A program made the translations under genes and the position numbers. A stretch of DNA of 64,000 bases. Origin: Silicimonas sp. Lineage in GTDB: Bacteria; Pseudomonadota; Alphaproteobacteria; Rhodobacterales; Rhodobacteraceae. Below are positions 25,696-35,461 of the stretch, piece after piece. Every line of letters starts with the position of its first letter. Within the stretch, counting starts at the first letter, position 1. The stretch lies in assembly GCA_022824315.1 (NCBI GenBank), contig JAJEAC010000021.1, positions 30,859 through 94,858 on the forward strand, given 5' to 3'. The notes under the pieces are model-generated. The model ran no database searches and had not been told where the DNA came from. It saw only the letters and a list, made by a program, of their open reading frames with translations.

Positions 25696-27813
25696 ATGAA
25701 CGACTGGAAGGAACTTGCCGGCAAGGAGCTTCGCGGCAGAAGTGTCGAGGAAATGGAGCGCGAGACGCTGGAGGGCATTCGCATAAAGCCGCTCTACACG
25801 GTCGAGGATGCCGAGGGTCTCTCCCATATGGAAGGCCTGCCCGGGTTTCCTCCATTCACGCGGGGCGTGAGGGCAACCATGTATGCAGGCCGGCCATGGA
25901 CCATCAGGCAGTATGCCGGGTTCTCGACCGCGGAGGAGAGCAATGCATTCTATCGGCGCAACCTTGCGGCTGGGCAGCAGGGTGTCAGCGTCGCGTTCGA
26001 TCTGGCCACGCACCGTGGATATGACAGCGATCACCCGCGCGTCCTGGGTGACGTCGGCAAGGCCGGGGTCGCGATCGACAGTGTCGAAGACATGAAGATC
26101 CTCTTTGACGGCATTCCGCTGGATCAGGTCAGCGTGTCAATGACAATGAATGGTGCCGTGATTCCCGTGCTGGCGAACTTTATCGTGACGGGCGAAGAGC
26201 AGGGGCACGAGAAGTCGGTGCTTGCCGGCACGATTCAGAACGACATCCTGAAAGAGTTCATGGTGCGGAACACCTATGTCTATCCGCCTGAGCCTTCGAT
26301 GCGGATCGTCGGCGACATCATCCAGTATGCTTCCGACTACATGCCGAAGTTCAACTCGATCTCGATTTCCGGCTATCACATGCAGGAGGCGGGTGCGAAC
26401 CTCGTGCAGGAACTCGCCTACACGCTTGCGAACGGGCGCGAGTACTGCCGTGCGGCAATCGCGCGCGGCATGGACGTGGACACGTTCGCCGGGCGGCTCA
26501 GCTTCTTTTTTGCCATTGGCATGAATTTCTTCATGGAGGCCGCCAAGCTCCGTGCCGCCAGGCTGCTGTGGAGTCGCGTCATGGACGAGTTCGAGCCGCG
26601 CAATCCGCGCTCCAGGATGTTGCGGACGCACTGCCAGACCTCGGGCGTGAGCCTTCAGGAACAGGATCCCTACAATAACGTGATACGGACGGCCTATGAG
26701 GCAATGAGCGCGGTTCTTGGCGGAACGCAGTCCCTGCACACGAACGCGCTCGACGAGGCGATTGCGCTGCCGACCGATTTCTCCGCAAGGATCGCGAGGA
26801 ACACGCAGTTGATCCTGCAGGAGGAGACCGGAATTGCGGATGTCGTCGATCCGTTGGCCGGGTCGTACTATGTGGAGGCCCTCACCGCACAGTTGGCCGA
26901 GAAGGCTTGGGAGCTCATGGAGGAGATCGAGGAATTGGGCGGCATGACCAAGGCGGTTGCCACGGGCATGCCGAAGCTGCGAATCGAGGAAACCGCGGCA
27001 AGGCGCCAGGCGATGATCGACCGTGGCGACGAGGTGATCGTCGGGGTCAACAAGTACGGGACGGCGGAAAGGGACGAGATCGACATTCTCGAAATCGACA
27101 ACGAGGAGGTGCGCAAGGCTCAGGTCGCGCGACTCGAAAAGGTGCGGGACACCCGTGATCCGGTCGCCTGCGAGGCGGCACTTGCAGAACTGGGAAGGGC
27201 CGCGCACGAGGACGGAAACCTGCTTCTCGCCGCGGTCGAGGCGGCTCGCGCACGGGCCACAGTGGGAGAGATCAGCATGGCGATGGAAAAGGTGTTCGGT
27301 CGCCATCGGGCCGAGATCAGGACGCTTGCGGGAGTGTACGGGGCGGCCTACGAGGGCGACGAAGGATTTGAAGCGATCCAGAGAGAAGTGGAATTGTTCG
27401 AGGAGGACGAGGGACGTCGCCCGCGCATGCTGGTCGTCAAGCTGGGCCAGGATGGCCATGACCGGGGGGCGAAGGTGATTGCCACGGCCTTTGCGGACAT
27501 CGGGTTCGACGTGGACGTCGGGCCATTGTTCCAGACACCGGAAGAGGCAGCGCAGGACGCGGTCGACAACGATGTCCATGTGGTGGGAATTTCCTCTCAA
27601 GCGGCTGGCCACAAGACGCTCGCGCCCAGGTTGATTGACGCTCTCAACAAGAGGGATGCGGGGGACATACTGGTGATCTGCGGTGGCGTGATTCCGCAGC
27701 AGGACTACGGATTTCTCAAGGACGCAGGCGTCAAGGCCGTGTTCGGGCCCGGCACGAACATTCCAGCTGCCGCGTCCGACATTGTCCGGTTGATTCGCGA
27801 GGCGCGATGCTAG
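25696..27813 (+). CDS. scpA: Methylmalonyl-CoA mutase (adenosylcobalamin-dependent)
   Basis: A 705-residue single-chain mutase converting (R)-methylmalonyl-CoA to succinyl-CoA. The N-terminal TIM barrel includes [20 protein letters not shown], the substrate segment [36 protein letters not shown] and [11 protein letters not shown]. The C-terminal cobalamin domain has [15 protein letters not shown] (D-x-H-x-x-G, with the His that ligates cobalt) and [16 protein letters not shown], ending [14 protein letters not shown]. The start at 25696 ([12 protein letters not shown]) is preceded by GGGGGTCCGAG. It completes the propionate route with PccAB; methylmalonyl-CoA epimerase is not in the window. 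Confidence 0.97.
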   Translation: MNDWKELAGKELRGRSVEEMERETLEGIRIKPLYTVEDAEGLSHMEGLPGFPPFTRGVRATMYAGRPWTIRQYAGFSTAEESNAFYRRNLAAGQQGVSVAFDLATHRGYDSDHPRVLGDVGKAGVAIDSVEDMKILFDGIPLDQVSVSMTMNGAVIPVLANFIVTGEEQGHEKSVLAGTIQNDILKEFMVRNTYVYPPEPSMRIVGDIIQYASDYMPKFNSISISGYHMQEAGANLVQELAYTLANGREYCRAAIARGMDVDTFAGRLSFFFAIGMNFFMEAAKLRAARLLWSRVMDEFEPRNPRSRMLRTHCQTSGVSLQEQDPYNNVIRTAYEAMSAVLGGTQSLHTNALDEAIALPTDFSARIARNTQLILQEETGIADVVDPLAGSYYVEALTAQLAEKAWELMEEIEELGGMTKAVATGMPKLRIEETAARRQAMIDRGDEVIVGVNKYGTAERDEIDILEIDNEEVRKAQVARLEKVRDTRDPVACEAALAELGRAAHEDGNLLLAAVEAARARATVGEISMAMEKVFGRHRAEIRTLAGVYGAAYEGDEGFEAIQREVELFEEDEGRRPRMLVVKLGQDGHDRGAKVIATAFADIGFDVDVGPLFQTPEEAAQDAVDNDVHVVGISSQAAGHKTLAPRLIDALNKRDAGDILVICGGVIPQQDYGFLKDAGVKAVFGPGTNIPAAASDIVRLIREARC

Positions 27814-27937
27814 CGCCACGATCGTCTTGACTCATGGGGGCTGAACCTGGCGGAGACCGTCGGTCGGCTGGCGCAAGCCGAGTGCGCATGAGGCAATTTG
27901 CGCTTGCAGAGGCGCTCCGCATCCGCATCTTTCCACC

Positions 27938-28564
27938 ATGAAGTTCTCTTTGGAACTCGACCACTTGGCGGTTGTCTGCCGTTCGGTCGAGGAGGGTGTG
28001 GCGTCTGTTGAGGGCACGCTTGGAGTCGAAATGTCACCGGGCGGCAAGCACGCCGCCATGGGAACGCACAACGCGCTCGTCTCGCTTGGGCCCGATGTGT
28101 ATCTTGAGGTCATTTCCGTAGATCCGGCGGCTTCGCGGCCAGGTCGCAACCGCTGGTTCAATCTCGACAATCATGCCGGGCCACCGCAGATTGGAAACTG
28201 GATCTGCCGCACGGACGACCTCGCGGGGGCGCTCCGTGCCGCTCCTGAAGGGACGGGAACGCCCATGGCCCTTGCCCGCGGGGAGCTTGCCTGGCGCATG
28301 GCCGTGAACGAGACCGGGACGCTTCCGTTTGACGGCGCGATGCCTGCCCTCATCCAGTGGAATACGGATGCTCATCCATGCAAGATCCTGCCCGACGTCG
28401 GCTTGAGACTCCAGTCCCTGGATGTGGTCCATCCTGAAGCGTCCGGTCTGTTGGATGTCTTCCCGGTACTGAAGACGCTCGGTTCCGTCACGATTCGGCA
28501 GGGATCCAGAAAGCGCCTTGTCGCGCGGATTTCGACACCAGACGGGGTTCGGGTGCTCCAATGA
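27938..28564 (+). CDS. VOC / glyoxalase-like domain protein
   Basis: A 208-residue protein with the beginning of a glyoxalase-like domain: [20 protein letters not shown] with a metal-type His, then [35 protein letters not shown], and [17 protein letters not shown] in the middle. This is the Glyoxalase-like (VOC superfamily) pattern seen in uncharacterised proteobacterial proteins; no specific reaction can be named. It overlaps the next gene by 4 bp (ATGA), forming a pair with a GNAT acetyltransferase. It is not the methylmalonyl-CoA epimerase, which is shorter and has a different pattern. Confidence 0.8.
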   Translation: MKFSLELDHLAVVCRSVEEGVASVEGTLGVEMSPGGKHAAMGTHNALVSLGPDVYLEVISVDPAASRPGRNRWFNLDNHAGPPQIGNWICRTDDLAGALRAAPEGTGTPMALARGELAWRMAVNETGTLPFDGAMPALIQWNTDAHPCKILPDVGLRLQSLDVVHPEASGLLDVFPVLKTLGSVTIRQGSRKRLVARISTPDGVRVLQ

Positions 28565-29052
28565 TGATCCGGCCAGCGGTCGAAGGCGATGCCGGACGGC
28601 TTGCGGAGATCCATAATCCGGTCATCCGGGATACGGCGATCACCTTTAATTCGAGGGAGCGTAGCGAGGACGAAATGCGAATCGCCGTTCGTGACCTTCC
28701 TTGCTTCCTCGTCGCGGAGGATGGCGGGCGGGTGATGGGATTTGCATATTACGATCAGTTCAGGAAGGGGCCTGGATACGCGCGCACTGTCGAACACACC
28801 ATCGTCATTTCCGAGGAGGGACGGGGCCAAGGCATGGGACGTGCATTGATGGATGCAATCGAGGGACATGCGCGCAACGCCGGCATTGGGTCGATGTGGG
28901 CGGGCGTGAGCGGCGAGAACCCGTCCGGAGTGACATTCCACGCGAGTCTCGGTTTCGAGGAAGTCGCGCGACTGCCCAATGTCGGATACAAGTTCGGCCG
29001 CTGGATGGATCTGGTGCTCTTGCGCAAGTGCCTTGACGAGGCCTGCCGCTGA
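28561..29052 (+). CDS. GNAT acetyltransferase (phosphinothricin acetyltransferase-like)
   Basis: A 163-residue N-acetyltransferase. It starts [20 protein letters not shown] and carries the PAT-type segments ITFNSRERSEDEM, GFAYYDQFRKGPGYARTVEH, the acetyl-CoA loop ISEEGRGQGMGRALMDAIEG (Q/R-x-x-G-x-G/A), and FHASLGFEEVARLPNVGYKF. The group acetylates small amines such as phosphinothricin or methionine sulfone, so the exact substrate is open. Start codon overlaps the previous stop, so it is translationally coupled to the VOC gene. It is the last gene before the repeat-containing gap upstream of ssb. Confidence 0.88.
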   Translation: MMIRPAVEGDAGRLAEIHNPVIRDTAITFNSRERSEDEMRIAVRDLPCFLVAEDGGRVMGFAYYDQFRKGPGYARTVEHTIVISEEGRGQGMGRALMDAIEGHARNAGIGSMWAGVSGENPSGVTFHASLGFEEVARLPNVGYKFGRWMDLVLLRKCLDEACR

Positions 29053-29180
29053 TGGGCTGACCTTGGCCCAGGTCCGAACTTGCCGAGGCTTGGCCGCCGA
29101 TTGGGTAGGGAGGCGGGACGGAAGCCGACACCTGAACAATGGCCAAGCGGGGTCGCTCGCAACGCAAGCAATGCCTGCTG

Positions 29181-29424
29181 CATGATCAGGAAATCAACGC
29201 AGTATTTCGCACATATGGACCGCGCAAATGAAATTATTCTTGCTTTGTTCCCATGATTCGGGTATGTGTGCCGCGACGCGCGGAACGGACGAAATCCAAG
29301 TCGGTTCCGCACGTTGATTGACGTTTGCGTGATCGGCTTCGTGCCATGCACGTCTCAGGGCAAATTGGGCCGTTTTCGGGCGGCGGGCACGGAAGTTGCG
29401 CCCGCTGCGGAATAAATCAAGTGT
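29181..29424 (+). repeat. Dispersed intergenic repeat, copy 1 (second copy at 53784)
   Basis: About 240 bp similar in the same orientation to 53784-54017. Shared blocks include CATGATCA, TTATTCTTGCTTTGTTCC, GACGAAATCCAAGTCGG, CGTTGATTGAC, CTTCGTGCCATGCACG, TTGGGCCGTTTTC, CGGAAGTTGCGC and AAATCAAGTGT, with substitutions and small indels between. No frame is conserved between copies, so it is probably non-coding. This copy ends 60 bp before ssb. The rest of 29053-29484 shows no gene. Confidence 0.75.
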
Positions 29425-29484
29425 TAACCTCTGCCGCGCGCGTGTATTGTCGCGCGAAGGCAAGATTCGATTGGGGGAAGTTTC

Positions 29485-29952
29485 ATGGCAGGTTCGGTGA
29501 ATAAGGTCATTCTGATTGGCAACTTGGGTCAGGATCCGGAAGTGCGCACATTCCAAGACGGTGGCAAGGTCTGCAATCTGCGTATCGCGACATCCGAGAC
29601 GTGGAAGGATCGCAACACGGGAGAGCGCAGAGAGCGTACGCAATGGCATTCAGTCGTGCTTCGCAACGAAGGAACAATCCGTTTCGCTGAACAGTACCTC
29701 GCCAAAGGTGCGAAGGTTTATGTCGAGGGACAGCTCGAGACTAGGAAATGGCAGGATCAATCCGGAAACGACCGCTACACGACGGAGATCGTGGTACGGC
29801 CGTACAGTGGTGAACTGACGAGCCTAAGCGGCCGGGGCGAGCGAGGAAGTGCGGGCGGCCCGTACGATGATGCCGGCGCGGGCCCGCCGCCAGCGGACGA
29901 CGGTGGCCGGTACTCGGCAAGCCAGGATCTTGACGACGAAATCCCGTTCTAG
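29485..29952 (+). CDS. ssb: Single-stranded DNA-binding protein
   Basis: A 155-residue SSB. The OB fold occupies the first 110 residues ([71 protein letters not shown]), followed by a Gly/Pro-rich linker and the acidic tip DDEIPF that binds partner proteins. The start is preceded by GGGGGAAGTTTC. It protects single strands in replication, repair and recombination. I do not see a GTTC-N7-GTTC SOS box directly upstream, though the dispersed repeat lies there. Confidence 0.97.
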   Translation: MAGSVNKVILIGNLGQDPEVRTFQDGGKVCNLRIATSETWKDRNTGERRERTQWHSVVLRNEGTIRFAEQYLAKGAKVYVEGQLETRKWQDQSGNDRYTTEIVVRPYSGELTSLSGRGERGSAGGPYDDAGAGPPPADDGGRYSASQDLDDEIPF

Positions 29953-30198
29953 GAGGGCGGGAAGTTTGATGGGTTGAATTGACCGGCTCCAGTCCGGACG
30001 GACGACGCGGCAAGTTGCGAAGTCTTGGAAAACGGCCTCGTCTGCGCCCTCCGCAAGCTGCGACATACTTCGGTACAGTTCCTGCTTCAGGACATCGCGT
30101 TTTGTCGGGTGCGCCCTGCGCCTCGGGTTCGGAATTTGCCTGACGATGTCTGTGTCGCCAGATGCGCATGGAATGCGCGCTCCAAATTAGGTGACATC

Positions 30199-31113
30199 TC
30201 ACGAATGGGTGTGTCGGAGCTCCGGGTGCATGGAGTTTTCCAGGAGATTCTCGGACTGATGCAGCACGTGCTCGGCCTGTCCCACGATCAAGGGATCCGG
30301 AAGGCCCACCACCTTCGTGTCCTTTCCCGGGTACTCGAGGCTGCTCAGGAAATGCTGCATGCAAGCGATCCTGGCCCTTTTCTTGTCGTTCGACTTTATG
30401 ATCGTCCACGGCGCATCGGCCGTGTCCGTATAGAAGAACATGGCTTCCTTGGCCTCGGTGTAGGAGCTCCACTTGCCCAGGCTGGCACGGTCGACCGGTG
30501 ACAGCTTCCAACGTTTCAACGGATCGGACTCACGAGAGTCGAAGCGGTTCTTTTGCTCATCCCGGGATACCGAAAACCAGTACTTGTAGAGCCGGATCCC
30601 CGACCGGACGAGCATTCGTTCCAGTTCCGGGGCCTCGCGCATGAATTCAAGATACTCGTTCGGAGAACAAAACCCCATGACACGTTCCACGCCGGCGCGG
30701 TTGTACCAGGACCGGTCATAGAACACCATTTCGCCAGCCGTCGGCAGGTGCTCGATATACCGCTGGAAGAACCACTGCCCCTTTTCGGTGTTCGTAGGCT
30801 TGTTCAATGCGACGACCCGTGCGGTTCGAGGATTGAGATGCTCCATGAATCGCTTGATCGTGCCGCCCTTGCCGGCGGCATCCCGACCTTCGAAGAGCAG
30901 GACGAACTTTTGTCCGGTCTCCTGTGCCCAGATCTGGACCTTCAACAGCTCGGCCTGCAATTTTGCCTTGTGCCCCTCGTAAGCACGGCGGGACAGCCGA
31001 TCAGAATATGGGTACTTTCCACGCTCGAACGCGTCGCGGCTTTCCTCGATTGGATTCGGTGTGGAACTTCCTGCGCCTTTCCCGTCCACTGTCTTGGCGG
31101 AGTTGGTAGCCAT
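30199..31113 (-). CDS. ppk2: Polyphosphate kinase 2
   Basis: A 304-residue PPK2-family enzyme transferring phosphate between polyphosphate and nucleoside diphosphates. Walker A is LFEGRDAAGKGGTIKRFMEH, the Walker B/lid region FYDRSWYNRAGVERVMGFC, and RLYKYWFSVSRDEQKNRFDS and WTIIKSNDKKRARIACMQHF follow. The length (about 300) fits class I, typical for making GTP/ATP from polyphosphate. The start at 31113 is preceded by CAGGAGACATCTC. The first 35 residues form a disordered Ser/Lys-rich lead. It converges with ssb across 246 bp without a gene. Confidence 0.94.
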   Translation of the reverse strand: MATNSAKTVDGKGAGSSTPNPIEESRDAFERGKYPYSDRLSRRAYEGHKAKLQAELLKVQIWAQETGQKFVLLFEGRDAAGKGGTIKRFMEHLNPRTARVVALNKPTNTEKGQWFFQRYIEHLPTAGEMVFYDRSWYNRAGVERVMGFCSPNEYLEFMREAPELERMLVRSGIRLYKYWFSVSRDEQKNRFDSRESDPLKRWKLSPVDRASLGKWSSYTEAKEAMFFYTDTADAPWTIIKSNDKKRARIACMQHFLSSLEYPGKDTKVVGLPDPLIVGQAEHVLHQSENLLENSMHPELRHTHS

Positions 31114-31418
31114 GAGATGTCTCCTGTGCAGCCCGATTGAGGCGTGCGCGTGCTGCAGATCGAATCAACGGAGGTGGTGCGGTTCGTGACCTGTCAGCCT
31201 GGGTTCGATCTCAGAATTGCAAAGAACGCGGCACTGCAAGCGTCTGCACCGCATAGCCTATGGCCGCCATGACGTCCACAAATTCTTGTTGGGCGGGGAC
31301 CGCCGGGTCTGCAGTTTCAGACCGGTGTGAAGCGGGACAGGCCACCGCTTCCCGTGCCGCAACAGGCCAAGAAGCTTGTCTCAAGGATTGAGAACCCGTT
31401 CCCAGACTCATCGGCGCC

Positions 31419-32423
31419 TCACTTGATCAGCATTCCCATGGCCACAGCAGTGTCGCACATGCGGTTCGAGAATCCCCACTCGTTGTCATACCACGTGAGA
31501 ATTCGCACCATGTTGCCGTCAATGACCTTGGTCTGATCCATGTGAAAGATCGACGAATGCGGGTCGTGGTTGAAGTCGTTCGACACCAACGGCTCGTCCG
31601 TGTAGCCGAGAACGCCATTCAACGCTCCGTCGGCTGCTTCGCGGATCGCGGCATTCACCTCGCCGGCATTCGTGGCGCGGGACGCCTCGAACACGAGATC
31701 GACAACCGAGACATTGGGTGTCGGAACCCGGATTGCGACGCCGTCAAGCTTGCCGTTGAGCTCGGGCAGGACCAGGCCGACGGCCTTGGCCGCTCCCGTC
31801 GAGGTCGGGATCATGTTCAGTGCTGCAGCCCTCGCCCGGTAGAGGTCCTTGTGCATCGTATCAAGCGTCGGCTGATCGCCCGTATAGGAGTGGATCGTGG
31901 TCATGAATCCCTTGGAGATGCCGATCGAATCGTTCAGGACCTTGGCAACCGGTGACAGGCAGTTCGTCGTGCAGGACGCATTGGACACCACGATGTCGCC
32001 TGCGGTCAGGGAGTCGTGGTTGACCCCAAAGACAATTGTCTTGTCGACATTCGTCGCCGGGGCCGACACCAGCACACGAGACGATCCGTTCGTCAGATGC
32101 GCCTCGCATTTTTCCTTCGACGTGAAGATGCCGGTGCACTCCAGCACGACGTCGACATGCTGCCAAGGCAGCTCGGACGGATCGCGGATTGCCGTGACGG
32201 CTATGGGACCGCGGCCCACGTCGATCATGGAGTCTCCGCTTTTGACTTCGACCGGAAACCGTCCATGCACCGAGTCGTACCTGAGCAGGTGCGCGTTGGT
32301 TTCGACCGGCCCCAGATCGTTGACCGCCACGACCTCGATGTCGGTTCTCCCGCTTTCGATGACGGCGCGCAGGACGTTGCGTCCGATACGGCCAAATCCG
32401 TTGATTGCCACTCTTACAGCCAA
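31419..32423 (-). CDS. gap: Glyceraldehyde-3-phosphate dehydrogenase (TTG start)
   Basis: A 334-residue class I GAPDH of glycolysis and gluconeogenesis. It has the Rossmann fold ([20 protein letters not shown]), the NAD side VVAVNDLGP, the active-site Cys-151 in [28 protein letters not shown], and the C-terminal [13 protein letters not shown] choose the TTG at 32423, preceded by GAGAGGAGAACGAC, because the family begins exactly there; ATGs at 32465 and 32450 would add unrelated residues. An 18-nt hairpin (31306-31323) lies about 100 bp downstream as a weak terminator candidate; otherwise 31114-31418 is empty. Confidence 0.95.
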   Translation of the reverse strand: MAVRVAINGFGRIGRNVLRAVIESGRTDIEVVAVNDLGPVETNAHLLRYDSVHGRFPVEVKSGDSMIDVGRGPIAVTAIRDPSELPWQHVDVVLECTGIFTSKEKCEAHLTNGSSRVLVSAPATNVDKTIVFGVNHDSLTAGDIVVSNASCTTNCLSPVAKVLNDSIGISKGFMTTIHSYTGDQPTLDTMHKDLYRARAAALNMIPTSTGAAKAVGLVLPELNGKLDGVAIRVPTPNVSVVDLVFEASRATNAGEVNAAIREAADGALNGVLGYTDEPLVSNDFNHDPHSSIFHMDQTKVIDGNMVRILTWYDNEWGFSNRMCDTAVAMGMLIK

Positions 32424-32744
32424 GTCGTTCTCCTCTCGTGATGCGATCATGCATGTGCGGACCATGCCATGGAAATCGAGGTCCCGGGAACGCCGCGCCG
32501 AAACTGCCGGATCGTCGCGGCGGGTACGGTATTGGCAGTTCGTCCGGCAACGGAGCGATCCGGCTGGTCCGTGCGCACCTTATGGCAAGAAGTCATGCGC
32601 TGCAAAAGGGGGCAACGGTTCAGGACATCAGCAGGAACGCCTGCAGCGGCTAACAGTGTTTCGCTACAGCAGGTGGCACCTGGGGTGCAGGGATTGTGTC
32701 GTTGGAACCAACCTCGTCCGACTGCCGGGCGCCATCGGGCAGGA

Positions 32745-33818
32745 TCACCCCATTCCTCCGTCGATCATTCGTCGTGCAAGGCGAAGATAGGCCTCGGCAA
32801 CCGGTCCGCCCTTCAGCACCACCGGCGTGCCTTCGTCGCCGGATACTCGCACATCGAGGGAGAGGGGAATTTCTCCAAGGAACGGCACGCCGAGCGCCTC
32901 GGCTTCCGCCTTGGCGCCCCCGTGGCCAAAGAGATGGTTCTCGTGACCGCAGCTCGGGCAAACATAGGTTGACATGTTTTCGATCAGTCCCAGGACCGGA
33001 GCCTTGAGGGTTCGAAACATGTCGACCGCCTTGCGCACGTCCAGCAGCGCGACATCCTGCGGGGTCGAAACCACGATGCACCCCGTGACCTGTGTCCGCT
33101 GGCAAAGCGTCAATTGGACGTCGCCCGTGCCCGGCGGCAAGTCGATGATCAGAACGTCCAGGCTTCCCCATTGCACCTGTCCGAGCATTTGCTGGAGCGC
33201 TCCCATCAGCATCGGTCCCCTCCAGACCACGGCCTTCGAGGGCTCCACCATGAAGCCGATCGACATCAGCGTGACGCCATGGGCCTGGAGGGGGATTATG
33301 ATCTTTCCGTCCGGCGAAGACGGTCGCTTCATGACACCCATCATCTTGGGCTGGGACGGCCCGTAGATGTCGGCATCGAGGAGCCCGACGCGCCGACCTT
33401 CGCTTGCCAATGCAACCGCAAGATTTGATGCAACCGTGGACTTTCCGACACCCCCCTTCCCGGATCCGACGGCAATGATCCTGTCGACGCCCGTCACCGG
33501 GTTCGGGGTGGCCTGCCTTGGTTCTGAATGCCGTCCGACCTTGAGCGACGGGGGAGCCTTTGGGGGTTGCGAATCATGTGCCGTCAGGACGACAGAGACC
33601 GACTCCACGCCGTCCATGCCGGCGACTGCAGCCTCGGCCTCGGCCCGCGGAGCTTCCAGGGACCGTGCGGCTTCGGGGTTCTCGGCTTCGATCACGAAAT
33701 TCACGGAACCGCCTTCGATGCGGAGCGCGCGTACGAGATCCCGCGACATCAGGTTGCCGCCTCCGGGTACCGCAACCGATGTCAGTCGCGCAACGACGTC
33801 GTCGTGATTGACAGCCAA
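32745..33818 (-). CDS. apbC: Mrp/ApbC family iron-sulfur cluster carrier ATPase (TTG start)
   Basis: A 357-residue P-loop ATPase that carries or transfers Fe-S clusters. The N-terminal 90 residues are a DUF59/MIP18-like domain (LTSVAVPGGGNLMSRDLVRA). The P-loop is IIAVGSGKGGVGKSTVASNL, and the cluster-binding CxxC is STYVCPSCGHENHLFG near residue 275. LLDADIYGPSQPKMMG and IDLPPGTGDVQLTL are the other Mrp signatures. The TTG at 33818, behind GGGAGAACTCGC, starts with Ala-Val-Asn, like the gap start; an ATG at 33836 has a worse site. The 321 bp between it and gap hold no gene. Confidence 0.92.
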   Translation of the reverse strand: MAVNHDDVVARLTSVAVPGGGNLMSRDLVRALRIEGGSVNFVIEAENPEAARSLEAPRAEAEAAVAGMDGVESVSVVLTAHDSQPPKAPPSLKVGRHSEPRQATPNPVTGVDRIIAVGSGKGGVGKSTVASNLAVALASEGRRVGLLDADIYGPSQPKMMGVMKRPSSPDGKIIIPLQAHGVTLMSIGFMVEPSKAVVWRGPMLMGALQQMLGQVQWGSLDVLIIDLPPGTGDVQLTLCQRTQVTGCIVVSTPQDVALLDVRKAVDMFRTLKAPVLGLIENMSTYVCPSCGHENHLFGHGGAKAEAEALGVPFLGEIPLSLDVRVSGDEGTPVVLKGGPVAEAYLRLARRMIDGGMG

Positions 33819-34062
33819 GCGAGTTCTCCCTTTCACGTGCCCCGTGTAGATTGCGCGCTTCGACTGTCAGGGCAAGCGCTGAACGACAGCCCGCGAGCCG
33901 TGCGGTCCTTGCGGATACCTCACGGCAGCCCGCGTATGCGGCTGTCATGTCCCTTTGGCATAGCCGCGTTGCAGAAAAATTCATTGTGCAGGTGCAGCAT
34001 GGAAATATGTTCGTGGACGGCAACACATGGTGCGTTGCCAGAAATTGGTGAAAGGACGAATC

Positions 34063-34278
34063 ATGAGTGACACGACTCTCGCACATATCCAGCCCAGCGA
34101 CCGTTTCGGCGTGTTCCACAGGTCTCTGGCGGGACGCATTGCCCGGTATCGGGCGTATCGCAGGACGCTGGCGGAACTGGAGGCGCTCAGCGCGCACGAG
34201 CTTGAAGATCTTGGTCTGGCACGCGGCACGATTCGGGACGTCGCCTATCGGTCGGTCTACGGCACTCAGGAAACGTGA
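34063..34278 (+). CDS. DUF1127 domain small protein (CcaF1-like)
   Basis: A 71-residue protein. Its C-terminal 45 residues form the arginine-rich DUF1127 module: RSLAGRIARYRAYRRTLAEL, then SAHELEDLGLARGTIRDVAY. In Rhodobacter the DUF1127 protein CcaF1 is an RNA-binding factor involved in sRNA and mRNA stability, and its gene is co-transcribed with the CcsR sRNAs. The start at 34063 is preceded by AAAGGACGAATC. Two hairpins with C-rich loops follow directly, exactly as in that locus (see entries at 34302 and 34376). Function here is inferred from this synteny. Confidence 0.88.
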   Translation: MSDTTLAHIQPSDRFGVFHRSLAGRIARYRAYRRTLAELEALSAHELEDLGLARGTIRDVAYRSVYGTQET

Positions 34279-34301
34279 ATTTCTGTTTCCGGGCCTTCTG
34301 T

Positions 34302-34341
34302 CCGATGACGACGCCCTTTCCCTCCCTGGCGTCGTCATCGG
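34302..34341 (+). ncRNA. Hairpin 1 downstream of DUF1127 gene (CcsR / cuckoo-type sRNA candidate)
   Basis: A perfect inverted repeat: GATGACGACGCC (34304-34315) and GGCGTCGTCATC (34328-34339), extended to 14 bp by flanking C-G pairs, with loop CTTTCCCTCCCT. It begins 24 bp after the DUF1127 stop. CcsR/cuckoo sRNAs are processed stem-loops with a C/U anti-Shine-Dalgarno loop downstream of a DUF1127 gene. The exact CCUCCUCCC motif is not present, but CCCTCCC is. Confidence 0.6.
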
Positions 34342-34375
34342 CGGGAGACCCGGCGGCCCTCGCGGGCCCAACGCG

Positions 34376-34411
34376 ATGGCGGCGGCACTTCCCCTCCCGT
34401 GCCGCCGCCAT
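34376..34411 (+). ncRNA. Hairpin 2 downstream of DUF1127 gene (second CcsR-like stem-loop, possible terminator)
   Basis: ATGGCGGCGGCAC (34376-34388) and GTGCCGCCGCCAT (34399-34411) pair perfectly over 13 bp with loop TTCCCCTCCC, then TTTCCGTCT. The loop matches hairpin 1 in character. It can be a second sRNA and the terminator of the DUF1127 transcript. It faces the end of the ferredoxin gene, so it could stop both. Confidence 0.6.
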
Positions 34412-34458
34412 TTCCGTCTCGGGACTGGCGTCGTCGACCGTCTTCGCTGGCAAGGGGG

Positions 34459-34937
<479 letters not shown>

Positions 34938-34939
34938 AT

Positions 34940-35344
34940 ATGACTGAGCCAAATGTCTCGATACAGGTCTGGCCCCGCCCGCCCAGTTGCCTGCCGCATG
35001 ACCAGCTTGACTTGCCGCCGAACGGTGCCCGCGTTGCCGTGGCCGGCCTTGTCATCGTGCGGCAGCGCCCCGGCACGGCGAAGGGCGTGATCTTCATCAC
35101 GCTTGAAGACGAAACCGGCATCTCGAACGTCATTGTCTGGCGCAAGATGTACGAGCGCTTTCGCCGGGCAGTGATTGCGGGGCGAGCGCTCAGGGTGACG
35201 GGTCGCGTCGAGCGGTCGAGTGGCGTGACCCATGTGATTGCGGAGAAGATCGAGGACATCTCCTGGATGCTTGATGAATTGCTGGGCTCGGCAGGCGCGA
35301 CCGACCCGGCGTCGACGTCGTCCGCAGGTGCTGCGCCGAGATGA
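34940..35344 (+). CDS. Orphan OB-fold protein matching the C-terminus of error-prone polymerase DnaE2 (gene remnant or standalone SOS protein)
   Basis: A 134-residue product that matches only the last domain of the roughly 1050-residue DnaE2 (ImuC) polymerase: ARVAVAGLVIVRQRPGTAKG, then VIFITLEDETGISNVIVWRK, RALRVTGRVERSSGVTHVIA, EKIEDISWML. No polymerase, PHP or finger domain is present. The C-terminal tail (AGATDPASTSSAGAAPR) lacks the family's usual Ser-Arg-Asp-Phe-like end. The ATG at 34940 has the SOS box immediately before it and no ribosome binding site, so a leaderless message is possible; an ATG at 34886 (18 residues more) is alternative. Either an internal deletion joined an imuA-type promoter to the dnaE2 end, or it is a real standalone SOS gene. 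Confidence 0.7.
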   Translation: MTEPNVSIQVWPRPPSCLPHDQLDLPPNGARVAVAGLVIVRQRPGTAKGVIFITLEDETGISNVIVWRKMYERFRRAVIAGRALRVTGRVERSSGVTHVIAEKIEDISWMLDELLGSAGATDPASTSSAGAAPR

Positions 35345-35461
35345 CCGCCTCTGCCGCCGGTGCGCCTGCAGCGCTTGCCGTCCGGCTTGACGGTAGCGCG
35401 ATTTACTCGCACACGCCTTGTCGTTAAGAATTTTGCGTCTACGCAGGCAGAAAGGCCGATC

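Noticed and set aside
26137..27819. 560-codon minus-strand frame opposite methylmalonyl-CoA mutase
   Set aside because: Shadow of a GC-rich gene; no motifs and no start site.
29194..29649. Minus-strand frame through repeat copy 1 as a transposase remnant
   Set aside because: The frame is broken by indels in copy 2 and crosses into the antisense of ssb; no transposase motif.
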